A DNA stretch of 64,000 nucleotides from Pediococcus claussenii ATCC BAA-344 (GTDB lineage: Bacteria > Bacillota > Bacilli > Lactobacillales > Lactobacillaceae). Position 1 is the first letter of the stretch, and each line of letters begins with the position of its first letter. This document shows positions 52,099 to 59,524 of the stretch, one piece after another. Under the pieces are notes generated by a model. It worked only from the letters and a program-made list of their open reading frames with translations. It was not told the DNA's origin and did no database searches. The translations under genes were made by a program, and so were the position numbers. The stretch lies in contig NC_016605.1 of the NCBI RefSeq assembly GCF_000237995.1, positions 1,240,001-1,304,000 of the forward strand, in the 5' to 3' direction.

Positions 52099-52992
52099 TT
52101 AAATGTCATTTTGATTTGTCGTAAACTTTGTAGCATCACGTCCCCGCTCGACTTCTGCCTGTAACGTGACGTGGTCCACATGATACTTCTCCGTAAGTAA
52201 TTTTTCAACCGCCTGGTACGTCACCTCAACATTGCTTAACATCTGGTCCTGTAAATTGATGTGAGCCGAAAAAATAATTCGGTTCTCGTCAATCATCCAA
52301 GCATGAATGTGATGTACACTAACTACTCCACATACTTTCTCCATATCCAGTGCCATCGCTTCATAATCTAAATCAGGACCTGATTGCATTAATATATTAG
52401 TTGAATCACGTAAAATTGGAAATGTCTCCTTAATAATATACAACGAAACGAGAATGGTAACCAACGGATCAACCCATGTAATATTAAATAGCTGTATTAC
52501 AATAGCCCCAATAATTACTCCAACTGATGACAATGCGTCACTCAAAAAATGTAAGTATGTTGCCTTTATATTCAAATTGTTTGTTTTCCCACTATTCAGT
52601 AGTAACGCCGAACCAGCATTAGCAAATAATCCTATGATCGCAACAATTAACATCAAGATACCATTAATTTTAGTGGGTTCAAAAATTCTTTTTCCTGCTT
52701 CCACAATTAAAAAAACAGAAATAACAATTAAAAAAATTGCATTAAGGTATGACGAAATTATTTCTGCCCTGCGATATCCAAATGTCTTGTGTTGATTTGA
52801 CTTCTTACGACTGATACGGCTTGCTGCATATGCCATTACAATAGCAGCACCATCTCCCAAATTATGAAAAGCATCCGAAATTAACGCCAAACTGCCTGAA
52901 AAGATACCTCCCAGAAATTCCGCTACCGTAATCAAAATATTTAAAGCTGTAACTATAAAAAAACGTTGCCCTGTCAAAGAATTATCATGCAT
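52099..52992 (-). CDS. Cation diffusion facilitator (CzcD/ZitB-like metal exporter)
   Basis: 297 residues, six membrane helices and a cytoplasmic C-terminal domain. The transport-site motifs are HNLGD in helix 2 and HFLSD in helix 5 (HxxxD twice), the pattern of zinc exporters rather than the DxxxD of manganese CDFs. The C-terminal domain includes 'VCGVVSVHHIHAWMIDENRIIFSAHINL'. It heads an operon with the DtxR-type regulator. Confidence 0.92.
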   Translation of the reverse strand: MHDNSLTGQRFFIVTALNILITVAEFLGGIFSGSLALISDAFHNLGDGAAIVMAYAASRISRKKSNQHKTFGYRRAEIISSYLNAIFLIVISVFLIVEAGKRIFEPTKINGILMLIVAIIGLFANAGSALLLNSGKTNNLNIKATYLHFLSDALSSVGVIIGAIVIQLFNITWVDPLVTILVSLYIIKETFPILRDSTNILMQSGPDLDYEAMALDMEKVCGVVSVHHIHAWMIDENRIIFSAHINLQDQMLSNVEVTYQAVEKLLTEKYHVDHVTLQAEVERGRDATKFTTNQNDI

Positions 52993-53016
52993 AAATCTGC
53001 CCCCTGGTTCAAATTC

Positions 53017-53067
53017 ATTATGCTACAACTCCAAGTCAAACACAATTATTTTTTAGGCGCACTTAAA
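53017..53067 (-). promoter_or_regulatory. Promoter and candidate metalloregulator operator of the CDF operon
   Basis: Minus strand TTGTGT (53045-53040), 17-nt spacer, CATAAT (53022-53017). Six bp upstream of the -35 lies the imperfect inverted repeat TTTAAG-TGCG-CCTAAA (53067-53052), close to published MntR/DtxR-type boxes. Its place upstream of -35 would fit activation. Confidence 0.45.
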
Positions 53068-53103
53068 AAATTTTTTAAGCTATATTTTTTAATTTGAAGA
53101 TCA

Positions 53104-53137
53104 AAAAAATAACTACTAAATTTAGTAGTTATTTTTT
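53104..53137. terminator. Terminator of the rny-HD-PAP2 operon
   Basis: Long perfect palindrome centred at 53120/53121 (AACTACTAAA/TTTAGTAGTT plus A/T flanks), with T runs on both strands. Confidence 0.85.
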
Positions 53138-53142
53138 AATAA

Positions 53143-53835
53143 TTATCTATTCAAAAAATCTTTTCGCTGGTGTCTGCCAACGGGATTAACAAAGCTTGCA
53201 ACTAATTCGTAATAACGTTTATATAACCACAGAGCAACCGATAACCACACAATTGCAATCGCAACTGCAACGATTGTGTCGGATAAATAATGGGCTCCTA
53301 AATAGATACGTGACCACATCACTAAGATTATCCAAACATAACATAACCGGTATAACAAAGTTTTAACGGTCCCATTTTGAATAGGACGAATAAAGAATAG
53401 ATATAAAAAGGCAATAACTAGTACCGCTTCAAAAGTATGACCACTTGGCATACTATATCCGGTTTCTGGTATAACCTGATTTATGTTAGGGCGTGGTCGT
53501 TTAACAATTTCTTTTACAACAAATGCAATTGCAACTCCGCCAAACATTGTTGCGAGTGTCCAAATAGCATCAACCCTTTGACGACGTCCAAACCATAGAT
53601 ATAAGGCTATTAATATTGCATAAATCAGTCCTAATTTAGTATCGGCAATATGTGTGATCATCTTCATCACGACAGTTAACCATATCTGCATACCATCTTG
53701 AATTAAATTACTGAACAAACGATCAATCGTATCCAATAATTGTAAATGAATCTTTGCTGCAAAGATTAAGATTACTGCAACAATACCTGCCGTCCAGACA
53801 TATTGCCTTTTGATATTCTGTACATCGTTTAACAT
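53143..53835 (-). CDS. PAP2-family membrane phosphatase
   Basis: 230 residues, about six helices. The three PAP2 motifs are visible: KRPRPN, MPSGHTFEA and SRIYLGAHYLSD, with the catalytic His in the last. It may dephosphorylate undecaprenyl pyrophosphate or phosphatidylglycerophosphate; which one is unknown. It lies 10 nt after the HD-protein gene. Confidence 0.9.
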   Translation of the reverse strand: MLNDVQNIKRQYVWTAGIVAVILIFAAKIHLQLLDTIDRLFSNLIQDGMQIWLTVVMKMITHIADTKLGLIYAILIALYLWFGRRQRVDAIWTLATMFGGVAIAFVVKEIVKRPRPNINQVIPETGYSMPSGHTFEAVLVIAFLYLFFIRPIQNGTVKTLLYRLCYVWIILVMWSRIYLGAHYLSDTIVAVAIAIVWLSVALWLYKRYYELVASFVNPVGRHQRKDFLNR

Positions 53836-53845
53836 AGAAATACTC

Positions 53846-54499
53846 TCACCTTTCCTGATTCCATTCCAAATCGAATTCTTCTAAAAATTCTTGCATTACA
53901 ACTGTTCTTCTCTGAGCAATTCTTTTTGCTTCTTCAGTATTCATTAAATCAGCAAGTTTAAGTAATTTTTCGTAAAAATGGTTAATAACCGTTTCATTCT
54001 CTCGATATTGGTCGTGTGTCATATGTTTCCTTGGAGCGATCTTAGGATCATAAATCACATGCTCATGACTGCCACCGTAATAGAAAACACGCCCAATTCC
54101 GATTGCACCAATAGCATCTAATCGATCAGCATCCTGAACAATATTACCCTCCGCTGAAAGTTCATAACGTTCTTCTAAATTTTTAGCATATGACATATGC
54201 GTTATAATGTCGAAAATTTGATCAATATCCGCTTGACTAACGCCGATGCGTTGCATAAACAAAGATAGTTGTTTTTCAGCATCTTCAGTGCTTTTTACCA
54301 ACTTTTCATCTATGACATCGTGCAAATAAGCGGCCGCCGTAACAACACCGAGATCAATCCCCGCCTGGCTTTTAGCCAATTTTTTAGCCATTTTAACCAC
54401 GCGTAATATATGTGCATAATCATGTCCGGTAAAATCATTACCCAAACGATCTTTTACGTGTTGGTCAATTAATTTGGTCTGCTCTGAACTCAGAATCAT
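53846..54499 (-). CDS. HD-domain phosphohydrolase (YpgQ/YedJ-like)
   Basis: 217 residues. Metal-binding HD motif: GHDYAHILRVVKMA with the H..HD pair in AAYLHDVIDEK and the final Asp in VQDADRLDAIGAIGIGRVFYYGG. The pattern matches the YedJ/YpgQ group; Bacillus YpgQ has been reported to hydrolyse nucleoside triphosphates to pyrophosphate and monophosphates. Its ATG overlaps the rny stop by 4 nt (ATGA), so it is translationally coupled. Confidence 0.87.
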   Translation of the reverse strand: MILSSEQTKLIDQHVKDRLGNDFTGHDYAHILRVVKMAKKLAKSQAGIDLGVVTAAAYLHDVIDEKLVKSTEDAEKQLSLFMQRIGVSQADIDQIFDIITHMSYAKNLEERYELSAEGNIVQDADRLDAIGAIGIGRVFYYGGSHEHVIYDPKIAPRKHMTHDQYRENETVINHFYEKLLKLADLMNTEEAKRIAQRRTVVMQEFLEEFDLEWNQER

Positions 54500-56055
54500 G
54501 CTCGCCGCCTTTCTGCATATTCAACAATTTCAAGCTTTCTCACAACGGTTACCTTAACTTGTCCTGGGTAAGTAACATTTTCCTCGATCTCATTTTTAAC
54601 TTCAGTAGCGATGTCATGAATACTCTTATCGTTCGTTTTCTTTGGTTGAACAATAACCCTTAACTCACGTCCTGCTTGTATTGCATAGCTTTCATCAACT
54701 TCAGGCTGCTCATTAGCAATGCCTTCCAGACTCTTGATTCGTTGTAAGTAGTCTGCCGCTGATTCATTACGCGCTCCTTGTCGTGATCCAGATATTGAAT
54801 CGGCTGCCGTAACCAAATCAGCAATTACATATTCCGATTCAACATCCCCGTGGTGAGAGGCAATAGTGTTTACAACCACTGGACTCTCCCGATATTGTTT
54901 GGTGAGCTCTACTCCAATTTCAACATGAGTTGCTTCAATATCACGATCAATTGATTTACCAATATCATGAAGTAATCCTGCTCGCCTTGCCATCGCTGAA
55001 TCTTCACCAAGTTCTGCCGCAAAAATTCCAGCCAATTTAGCAGTCTCGATAGAATGTTCTAGAATGTTCTGACCATAGCTCGTCCTGTAATGCATTCGTC
55101 CAATAAACTTAATTAGATCCGGAGCAACTTTTGTTAAACCTAATTCATTAACTGCTTTTTCTCCATAATGTCTGATATGGTGATCCATGTACCGATTAGT
55201 CTCGTTAACAATCTGTTCGATTGCGTCTGGATTCACACGATGAGTCTCACTAATGCGCTCTAACACTCGATAAGCAGTAGCACGCCTAATTGGATCATAT
55301 CCATTAATAATGACTTCACTTTCTTTATCATCAATAATGATATCAACACCGGTTAATGCTTCAATTGCTCTAACATTTTGCCCAGCATTGCCGATTATTT
55401 TCCCTAATACTTCCTTGGAGGTTACCTCAAGTGAACGATGATTTTCATATAAAACCGTTTTTCCACCACTATGCTCGATCGCCTGGTCAATTAAAACCCG
55501 CGCACTGTTTTCACTAGTCGCTTCCAATTCCGTTTCAGCATCAATTACATACTTATTATATGTTTGTGACACATCTTCTTCCGTTTCCCGTAACACCTCG
55601 TGATCAGCGGCATCTTGACTCATTTCAGCAGAATTCTGTAAAGCTTCATGTCGATCCAAAATCAGCTGACGACTGTTTTCTCTAATATCATGTAGTTCTT
55701 TTTTTTGACTTTTTAAATCTAAATTTTTTTGATTCAAAAGTTCATTTTTTTTAGCTAATCCCTGTTCTTTCTTATCTAGTAGTTCAATTCGCTGATCAAG
55801 CCAACGACTTTTTCGTTCGTTGTCCTCAATGTCTGTTTTAATTTCATCTTCAATTCCATCTCTATATTGAATGGTATTTTTCTTTTCTTTCGAAATTAAT
55901 TTTTCAACTTCATCTTTATCCTTAATTTCACCATGTCGTCTAATTTGCGCTGCCGCAATATTAGCTTCTTGAATTGATTTATTAAATTGAAACTTGCGAA
56001 AAGCAAAACCGATTAGAATAGACAGAATTAACAATATAATTGTTATTAAAATCAT
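54496..56055 (-). CDS. rny: Ribonuclease Y
   Basis: Membrane-bound endoribonuclease that starts mRNA decay in Firmicutes. 519 residues: N-terminal membrane helix (2-~18), long charged coiled coil (~20-180), KH domain (TSKEVLGKIIGNAGQNVRAIEALTGVDIII) and HD domain (GQNILEHSIETAKLAG...GLLHDIGKS). Full length. It begins an rny-HD-PAP2 operon. Confidence 0.97.
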   Translation of the reverse strand: MILITIILLILSILIGFAFRKFQFNKSIQEANIAAAQIRRHGEIKDKDEVEKLISKEKKNTIQYRDGIEDEIKTDIEDNERKSRWLDQRIELLDKKEQGLAKKNELLNQKNLDLKSQKKELHDIRENSRQLILDRHEALQNSAEMSQDAADHEVLRETEEDVSQTYNKYVIDAETELEATSENSARVLIDQAIEHSGGKTVLYENHRSLEVTSKEVLGKIIGNAGQNVRAIEALTGVDIIIDDKESEVIINGYDPIRRATAYRVLERISETHRVNPDAIEQIVNETNRYMDHHIRHYGEKAVNELGLTKVAPDLIKFIGRMHYRTSYGQNILEHSIETAKLAGIFAAELGEDSAMARRAGLLHDIGKSIDRDIEATHVEIGVELTKQYRESPVVVNTIASHHGDVESEYVIADLVTAADSISGSRQGARNESAADYLQRIKSLEGIANEQPEVDESYAIQAGRELRVIVQPKKTNDKSIHDIATEVKNEIEENVTYPGQVKVTVVRKLEIVEYAERRRA

Positions 56056-56401
56056 TCCTTAGCCTCACATTTTTAAATTATCTTCTAAATTATAGCATAA
56101 GGATCCCTGGCAATATTTAAGTTTTATTTTAAAGAGCCCCACCGCAACAATTATAGGTGACTCAAATTCTAAACTTTCACAAACAAATTTGTTACAATTT
56201 TTGACGTATCCTTTACATATGTCTTATTTACCAGATCCAAAGCTAACATCTATCGTCACCATATATAAAGTAATTAAGATGAAAAAAGCTTGATGTTTTC
56301 AGAATAAAAAAACTCCCGTACACTGATTTACTACCAAATCAGTACACGAGAGTACAGTTTCAAATCTATTACAGCTATATGCTTATAAAATAACCATTCC
56401 G
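56056..56401. other. Gene-free stretch between rny and the 136-aa protein gene
   Basis: Contains an extended -10 for rny on the minus strand (TGC-TATAAT, TATAAT at 56094-56089) and, at the right, the terminator at 56306-56353. The ~200 nt between them show no ORF above ~15 codons; AT-rich with an AACAAATTTGTT palindrome near 56183. I see nothing else. Confidence 0.6.
56306..56353 (-). terminator. Terminator of the rluD-type/GNAT/unknown operon
   Basis: An 18-bp stem (56353-56336 with 56329-56312, several G-U pairs) around GGTAGT, then seven Ts on the minus strand. Confidence 0.9.
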
Positions 56402-56812
56402 TTACTCTACCATTCTCCAAACACCCTCGCCAGCCTTAGCCATGTCATTTACAAAACCCATAACCATTTTGGCGCGATCTTTATCATGCTCAAACAACTG
56501 ATTTAGTCCCTCACCAGTAGTCATTGGTGTTCCTAATTCAAATTGTCCTTCACCTATCTTAGCTTTCGAAAAGGCAACTACCCATTCCTCAGTATCAATA
56601 GCTGTATATAAAAAGAATAAGTTGTAATCATCACTTAAAAAAGCAGGTACTGCCCACACATTCTCTCCAACTTCTTGCGTTGTATTCCCCATAAAGTTAT
56701 ATTCGGATGCATTTTCAGCATCAATACCATGGTTCAACTGTAGCAACATAGTGTTAAAGCGTGGTTCTCCTAATGTAATTTCTACATCTTGGTTATTGTT
56801 TTCTTCAGTCAT
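56402..56812 (-). CDS. Acidic protein of unknown function
   Basis: 136 residues, no signal peptide or membrane helix, rich in Glu/Asp and Met. I do not recognise the family. Visible features: an Asn/Glu-rich start (MTEENNNQDVEITLGEP), a central beta-rich part (ENVWAVPAFLSDDYNLFFLYTAIDTEEWVVAFSKAKIG) and a helical end (AKMVMGFVNDMAKAGEGVWRMVE). The layout faintly recalls SseB-type domains, but I would not assign it. It is the third gene of an operon behind a pseudouridine synthase and a GNAT, 15 nt after the latter, with an AAAGGAT-type SD. Confidence 0.8.
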   Translation of the reverse strand: MTEENNNQDVEITLGEPRFNTMLLQLNHGIDAENASEYNFMGNTTQEVGENVWAVPAFLSDDYNLFFLYTAIDTEEWVVAFSKAKIGEGQFELGTPMTTGEGLNQLFEHDKDRAKMVMGFVNDMAKAGEGVWRMVE

Positions 56813-56827
56813 CCTTTTACCTCTAGA

Positions 56828-57418
56828 CTAAGCCGACATTACATTCTGGAGTTTCTTTTGCATATGGAAATACAAATGATCTCCAATTTTTCTAATTCCG
56901 ACCGTTATAAAATTATTTTTATTGTACAGTTTTTTTGCATTTGGATTTTCAAAATCAACATTCAGCCCAATAGTTGTTTCACCATCACGGCGGGCAAACT
57001 TAGGTAGTGTGCGTAAAAGTTTTCCACCAATTCCCTGTCCCTGATAATTTGGATCAACCGCGATCGAATCTAAGTACCATTCATTGCGATATGCTTCAAT
57101 ATCAGGCTCCAGTTCGTCATCTAGAATGTGTGCTTTTTCCGCATAACCACTTATAATATCATTTAGATGTTCCTCGTACTCATCAGAATAGCCAAAAGCC
57201 ACTCCAACAACCTTACCAGTATGTGTATCTTCCGCAACGACCGTTTTAGCCATCGTATCCAAATATTCATCAGTTGAATACGCCTGCCCTAACACTCGTT
57301 GCCATCTGGCGGCGGGTACGTCGTCTAATTCCGACAACTCCATCTCTTCGTAAATAATATTAATCAACGGCGCTATCTGTCCAGCATCGTCCTTGTCTGC
57401 TTCTCTAATTGTTATCAC
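56828..57418 (-). CDS. GNAT-family N-acetyltransferase
   Basis: 196 residues from the GTG at 57416-57418 (MITIREADKDDAGQIAPLI), with GGGGGA 6 nt upstream. The acetyl-CoA motif is 'LDSIAVDPNYQGQGIGGKLLRTLPKFAR', followed by 'IGLNVDFENPNAKKLYNKNNF'. Substrate unknown. Second gene of a three-gene operon. Confidence 0.88.
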   Translation of the reverse strand: MITIREADKDDAGQIAPLINIIYEEMELSELDDVPAARWQRVLGQAYSTDEYLDTMAKTVVAEDTHTGKVVGVAFGYSDEYEEHLNDIISGYAEKAHILDDELEPDIEAYRNEWYLDSIAVDPNYQGQGIGGKLLRTLPKFARRDGETTIGLNVDFENPNAKKLYNKNNFITVGIRKIGDHLYFHMQKKLQNVMSA

Positions 57419-57478
57419 AAAAAATCCCCCTTCAATATTGCTTATTAGCGTATCGAATATTACCGGAATTGTCAAAAA

Positions 57479-58366
57479 TCAAAGCCCTAGTTGAGCTTTT
57501 AACTGATCAAAGTCTTTTGGTAATGGTGCTTCAAAATGACGTTCCTCTTTTGTAATCGGATCAAAAAAGTCCAGCTCACTTGCATGTAGTGCCTGTCTTC
57601 CAATTAATGGGTCCTCATGACCATACAAATGATCTCCAATCAACGGATGGTTAATTGCGGCAAAATGAACTCTAATTTGGTGTGTACGTCCTGTTAACAA
57701 CTCAACTTGCACAAGTGTTTTACCATTATTGCGACTGAGCACCTTGAATTTTGTTCGACTTCTTTGTCCGTCTTCCTGTATTTCACGATGAATCCCATCC
57801 TGTGCTAATCCAATCTTTTTATCAATGATACCTGTGTCTTGCTCCAAGTTTCCTTCCACAATCGCTAAATAGTATTTCCTGATCCGTTTTTTATATACAT
57901 CTGCCGAAATCAAGCTGTTCACAATCGCGTTCTTTGCGACCAGGACGATCCCACTAGTATCCCTATCCAATCGTGAAACGAGGTGCGGAACCATATTTGA
58001 AGAACCCTGTTCTTGCCAGTGTCCTTCAATTCGGTTTACCAGAGTGTTTTCCGAATTACTTGGACCTGGAACTGAACTTACACCGGCATCCTTATCAATC
58101 ACTAACCAATTATCATTCTCAAATAAAATTGACAATGCATCATGACTAATTGATACTCCTTCGTGCGCTTTTTCATCAGGTAACTCAATGTAGAACTCCT
58201 CAAAAGGCATTAGTTTATCCGAAAAATCAATTCTAGTACCATTTTCATCGACCAACGATCCTTCATATTCAATCCTTTTAATTAAACGCTGACTAACATG
58301 TTCTTTTTGTAGCACTCTCTTTGCATTGATAATCTCTTCATAATCATTCCTAAATTTATATCTCAT
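57479..58366 (-). CDS. RluA/RluD-family pseudouridine synthase
   Basis: 295 residues: partial S4-like N-terminus, then the catalytic domain with VSRLDRDTSGIVLVAKN (catalytic Asp in RLDRDTSG) and 'LLTGRTHQIRVHFAAINHPLIGDHLYG'. Modifies rRNA or tRNA uridines; the exact target is unclear because lactobacilli carry several paralogues. First gene of the operon with the GNAT and the unknown protein. Confidence 0.92.
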   Translation of the reverse strand: MRYKFRNDYEEIINAKRVLQKEHVSQRLIKRIEYEGSLVDENGTRIDFSDKLMPFEEFYIELPDEKAHEGVSISHDALSILFENDNWLVIDKDAGVSSVPGPSNSENTLVNRIEGHWQEQGSSNMVPHLVSRLDRDTSGIVLVAKNAIVNSLISADVYKKRIRKYYLAIVEGNLEQDTGIIDKKIGLAQDGIHREIQEDGQRSRTKFKVLSRNNGKTLVQVELLTGRTHQIRVHFAAINHPLIGDHLYGHEDPLIGRQALHASELDFFDPITKEERHFEAPLPKDFDQLKAQLGL

Positions 58367-58455
58367 ATTTTCCTCGCAAAAATTGATTTTGTACTTCTGT
58401 ATCTACCCTAACATTTGTAAGTATAAATTAAAGTTAAATGGATATATACCCTAAC

Positions 58456-58483
58456 TTGCATTTCAATCTCACTAAGCTACAAT
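58456..58483 (+). promoter_or_regulatory. Promoter of the THF riboswitch-folT unit
   Basis: TTGCAT (58456-58461), 16-nt spacer, TACAAT (58478-58483). Confidence 0.62.
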
Positions 58484-58502
58484 GAAAAATAAGCTCTATC
58501 AA

Positions 58503-58600
58503 TGGAGTAGGGAAAAATGCGTTAAGTGTTGGCAAGACGGAGAGTTGTTTGCCAAACGAATGGATTAAACATCCAGCGGTATTTTTCTCGCATCTCGCCG
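58503..58600 (+). promoter_or_regulatory. Tetrahydrofolate (THF) riboswitch
   Basis: Conserved blocks in order: GGAGTAGGG, GCGTTAAGTG (58519-58528), the hairpin around TTGGCAAGACGG/TTTGCCAA, ACGAATGG, GCGGTATTTTTC and GCATCTCGCC. GAAAAAT pairs with ATTTTTC. This is the THF aptamer found before folate transport genes, and the next gene is folT. No strong terminator follows, so control is probably at the folT ribosome site. Confidence 0.9.
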
Positions 58601-58666
58601 TTGATTAGGAAGATTTTTCATGCTCTTTCTATTCGTTCTGCGGCAACAAAGACTGGAGGGATTTGC

Positions 58667-59221
58667 ATGAAGAATTTTTTTAGTTTAAAAAACGTTTTTA
58701 CCGTGCGAAATCTAACCATTATGGCTTTGTTGGCAGCGTTAGACGTTGTATTAGCTCGTTTTACAACGATCCATATTTCTGCACAATTTACGCTGGTTAG
58801 TTTTGAGTACATTCCATCAACGATTGTATCTGCACTTTTTGGTCCATGGGCAGGGTTGGTATTTGGAATAGTGAGCGACACCGTTGGTTATTTTTCCAAT
58901 CCGATCGGACCATACTTACCTGTTTGGGCTATCAGTGCCATAGTTGCAAATTTGATTGCTGCTATTTTTTTGTATCGTGGCAAATTTAGTTGGTGGCGAA
59001 TAATTATTGTCAGATTACTTGTTATGATAATCGTTACGATGGGACTTAATTTCATCTGGCAATCACTTTATTTTGGAGCATCAGCGAGCTTATTCTTCAA
59101 TACGGCACGAATCATCAGTAACATCGTACAACTGCCTATTCAGGTTATTTTGATCCGTATTTTTGGTAAATTATCGTTGAATGCTGTGGACCGCAGCCTT
59201 GCTGCTCACAAATCCTTTTAA
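58667..59221 (+). CDS. folT: Folate ECF transporter S component FolT
   Basis: 184 residues from the ATG at 58667 (GGAGGG 6 nt upstream), about six membrane helices. 'SFEYIPSTIVSALFGPWAGLVFGIVSDTVGYF' is the FolT signature, and the THF riboswitch confirms the substrate. Longer in-frame starts lie inside the riboswitch. It uses the energising module at 8892-11375. Confidence 0.94.
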   Translation: MKNFFSLKNVFTVRNLTIMALLAALDVVLARFTTIHISAQFTLVSFEYIPSTIVSALFGPWAGLVFGIVSDTVGYFSNPIGPYLPVWAISAIVANLIAAIFLYRGKFSWWRIIIVRLLVMIIVTMGLNFIWQSLYFGASASLFFNTARIISNIVQLPIQVILIRIFGKLSLNAVDRSLAAHKSF

Positions 59222-59229
59222 GAATTTGT

Positions 59230-59258
59230 TTGCATTTTATTAGGTTTCAGCTTAAAAT
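59230..59258 (+). promoter_or_regulatory. Promoter of the 50-residue basic protein gene
   Basis: TTGCAT (59230-59235), 17-nt spacer, TAAAAT (59253-59258). Confidence 0.62.
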
Positions 59259-59292
59259 AGAAAAAGATTACTTTGTTGAGGAGGAACTAACC

Positions 59293-59445
59293 ATGGCTGT
59301 TAAAAAACCATATAACACCTGGGCTCGCGCTCGTAAAGTTGGTGGAAAACGTGAAAAGAGTGTTCGCCAAACCCGTATTGTTGCTATCCAACAATGGGCA
59401 AAAGGCAAGACAGATACTCTTGTTGAAGCACCTAAAGCTAAATAA
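59293..59445 (+). CDS. Small basic protein of unknown function (50 aa)
   Basis: Begins MAVKKPYNTWARARKVGG and ends in VEAPKAK. 14 of 50 residues are Lys/Arg against three acidic ones, so it is likely a nucleic-acid or ribosome binder; I know no family for it. GAGGAGG lies 9 nt before the ATG, a promoter lies 35 nt upstream and a strong terminator follows: a compact, probably highly expressed single gene. Not coupled to folT. Confidence 0.85.
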   Translation: MAVKKPYNTWARARKVGGKREKSVRQTRIVAIQQWAKGKTDTLVEAPKAK

Positions 59446-59456
59446 TACTCTTTAAA

Positions 59457-59492
59457 ATTAAAAGAGATTCGCAAATGCGAATCTCTTTTTTT
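59457..59492 (+). terminator. Terminator of the small basic protein gene
   Basis: AAAGAGATTCGCA/TGCGAATCTCTTT, then Ts. It is also T-rich on the minus strand and may serve recQ. Confidence 0.92.
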
Positions 59493-59524
59493 ACATTAAC
59501 GGGCTATACTTTGCTGATTTGTTG

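Noticed and set aside
53052-53085. ACTTAAAAAATTTTTTAAG palindrome as a terminator for the CDF operon region
   Set aside because: It lies upstream of that operon and consists only of A/T pairs without a G/C-rich stem; more likely AT-rich promoter DNA next to the proposed operator.
58526-58666. N-terminal extension of FolT from an upstream ATG
   Set aside because: This part lies in the THF riboswitch and is not hydrophobic; a strong SD precedes the ATG at 58667.
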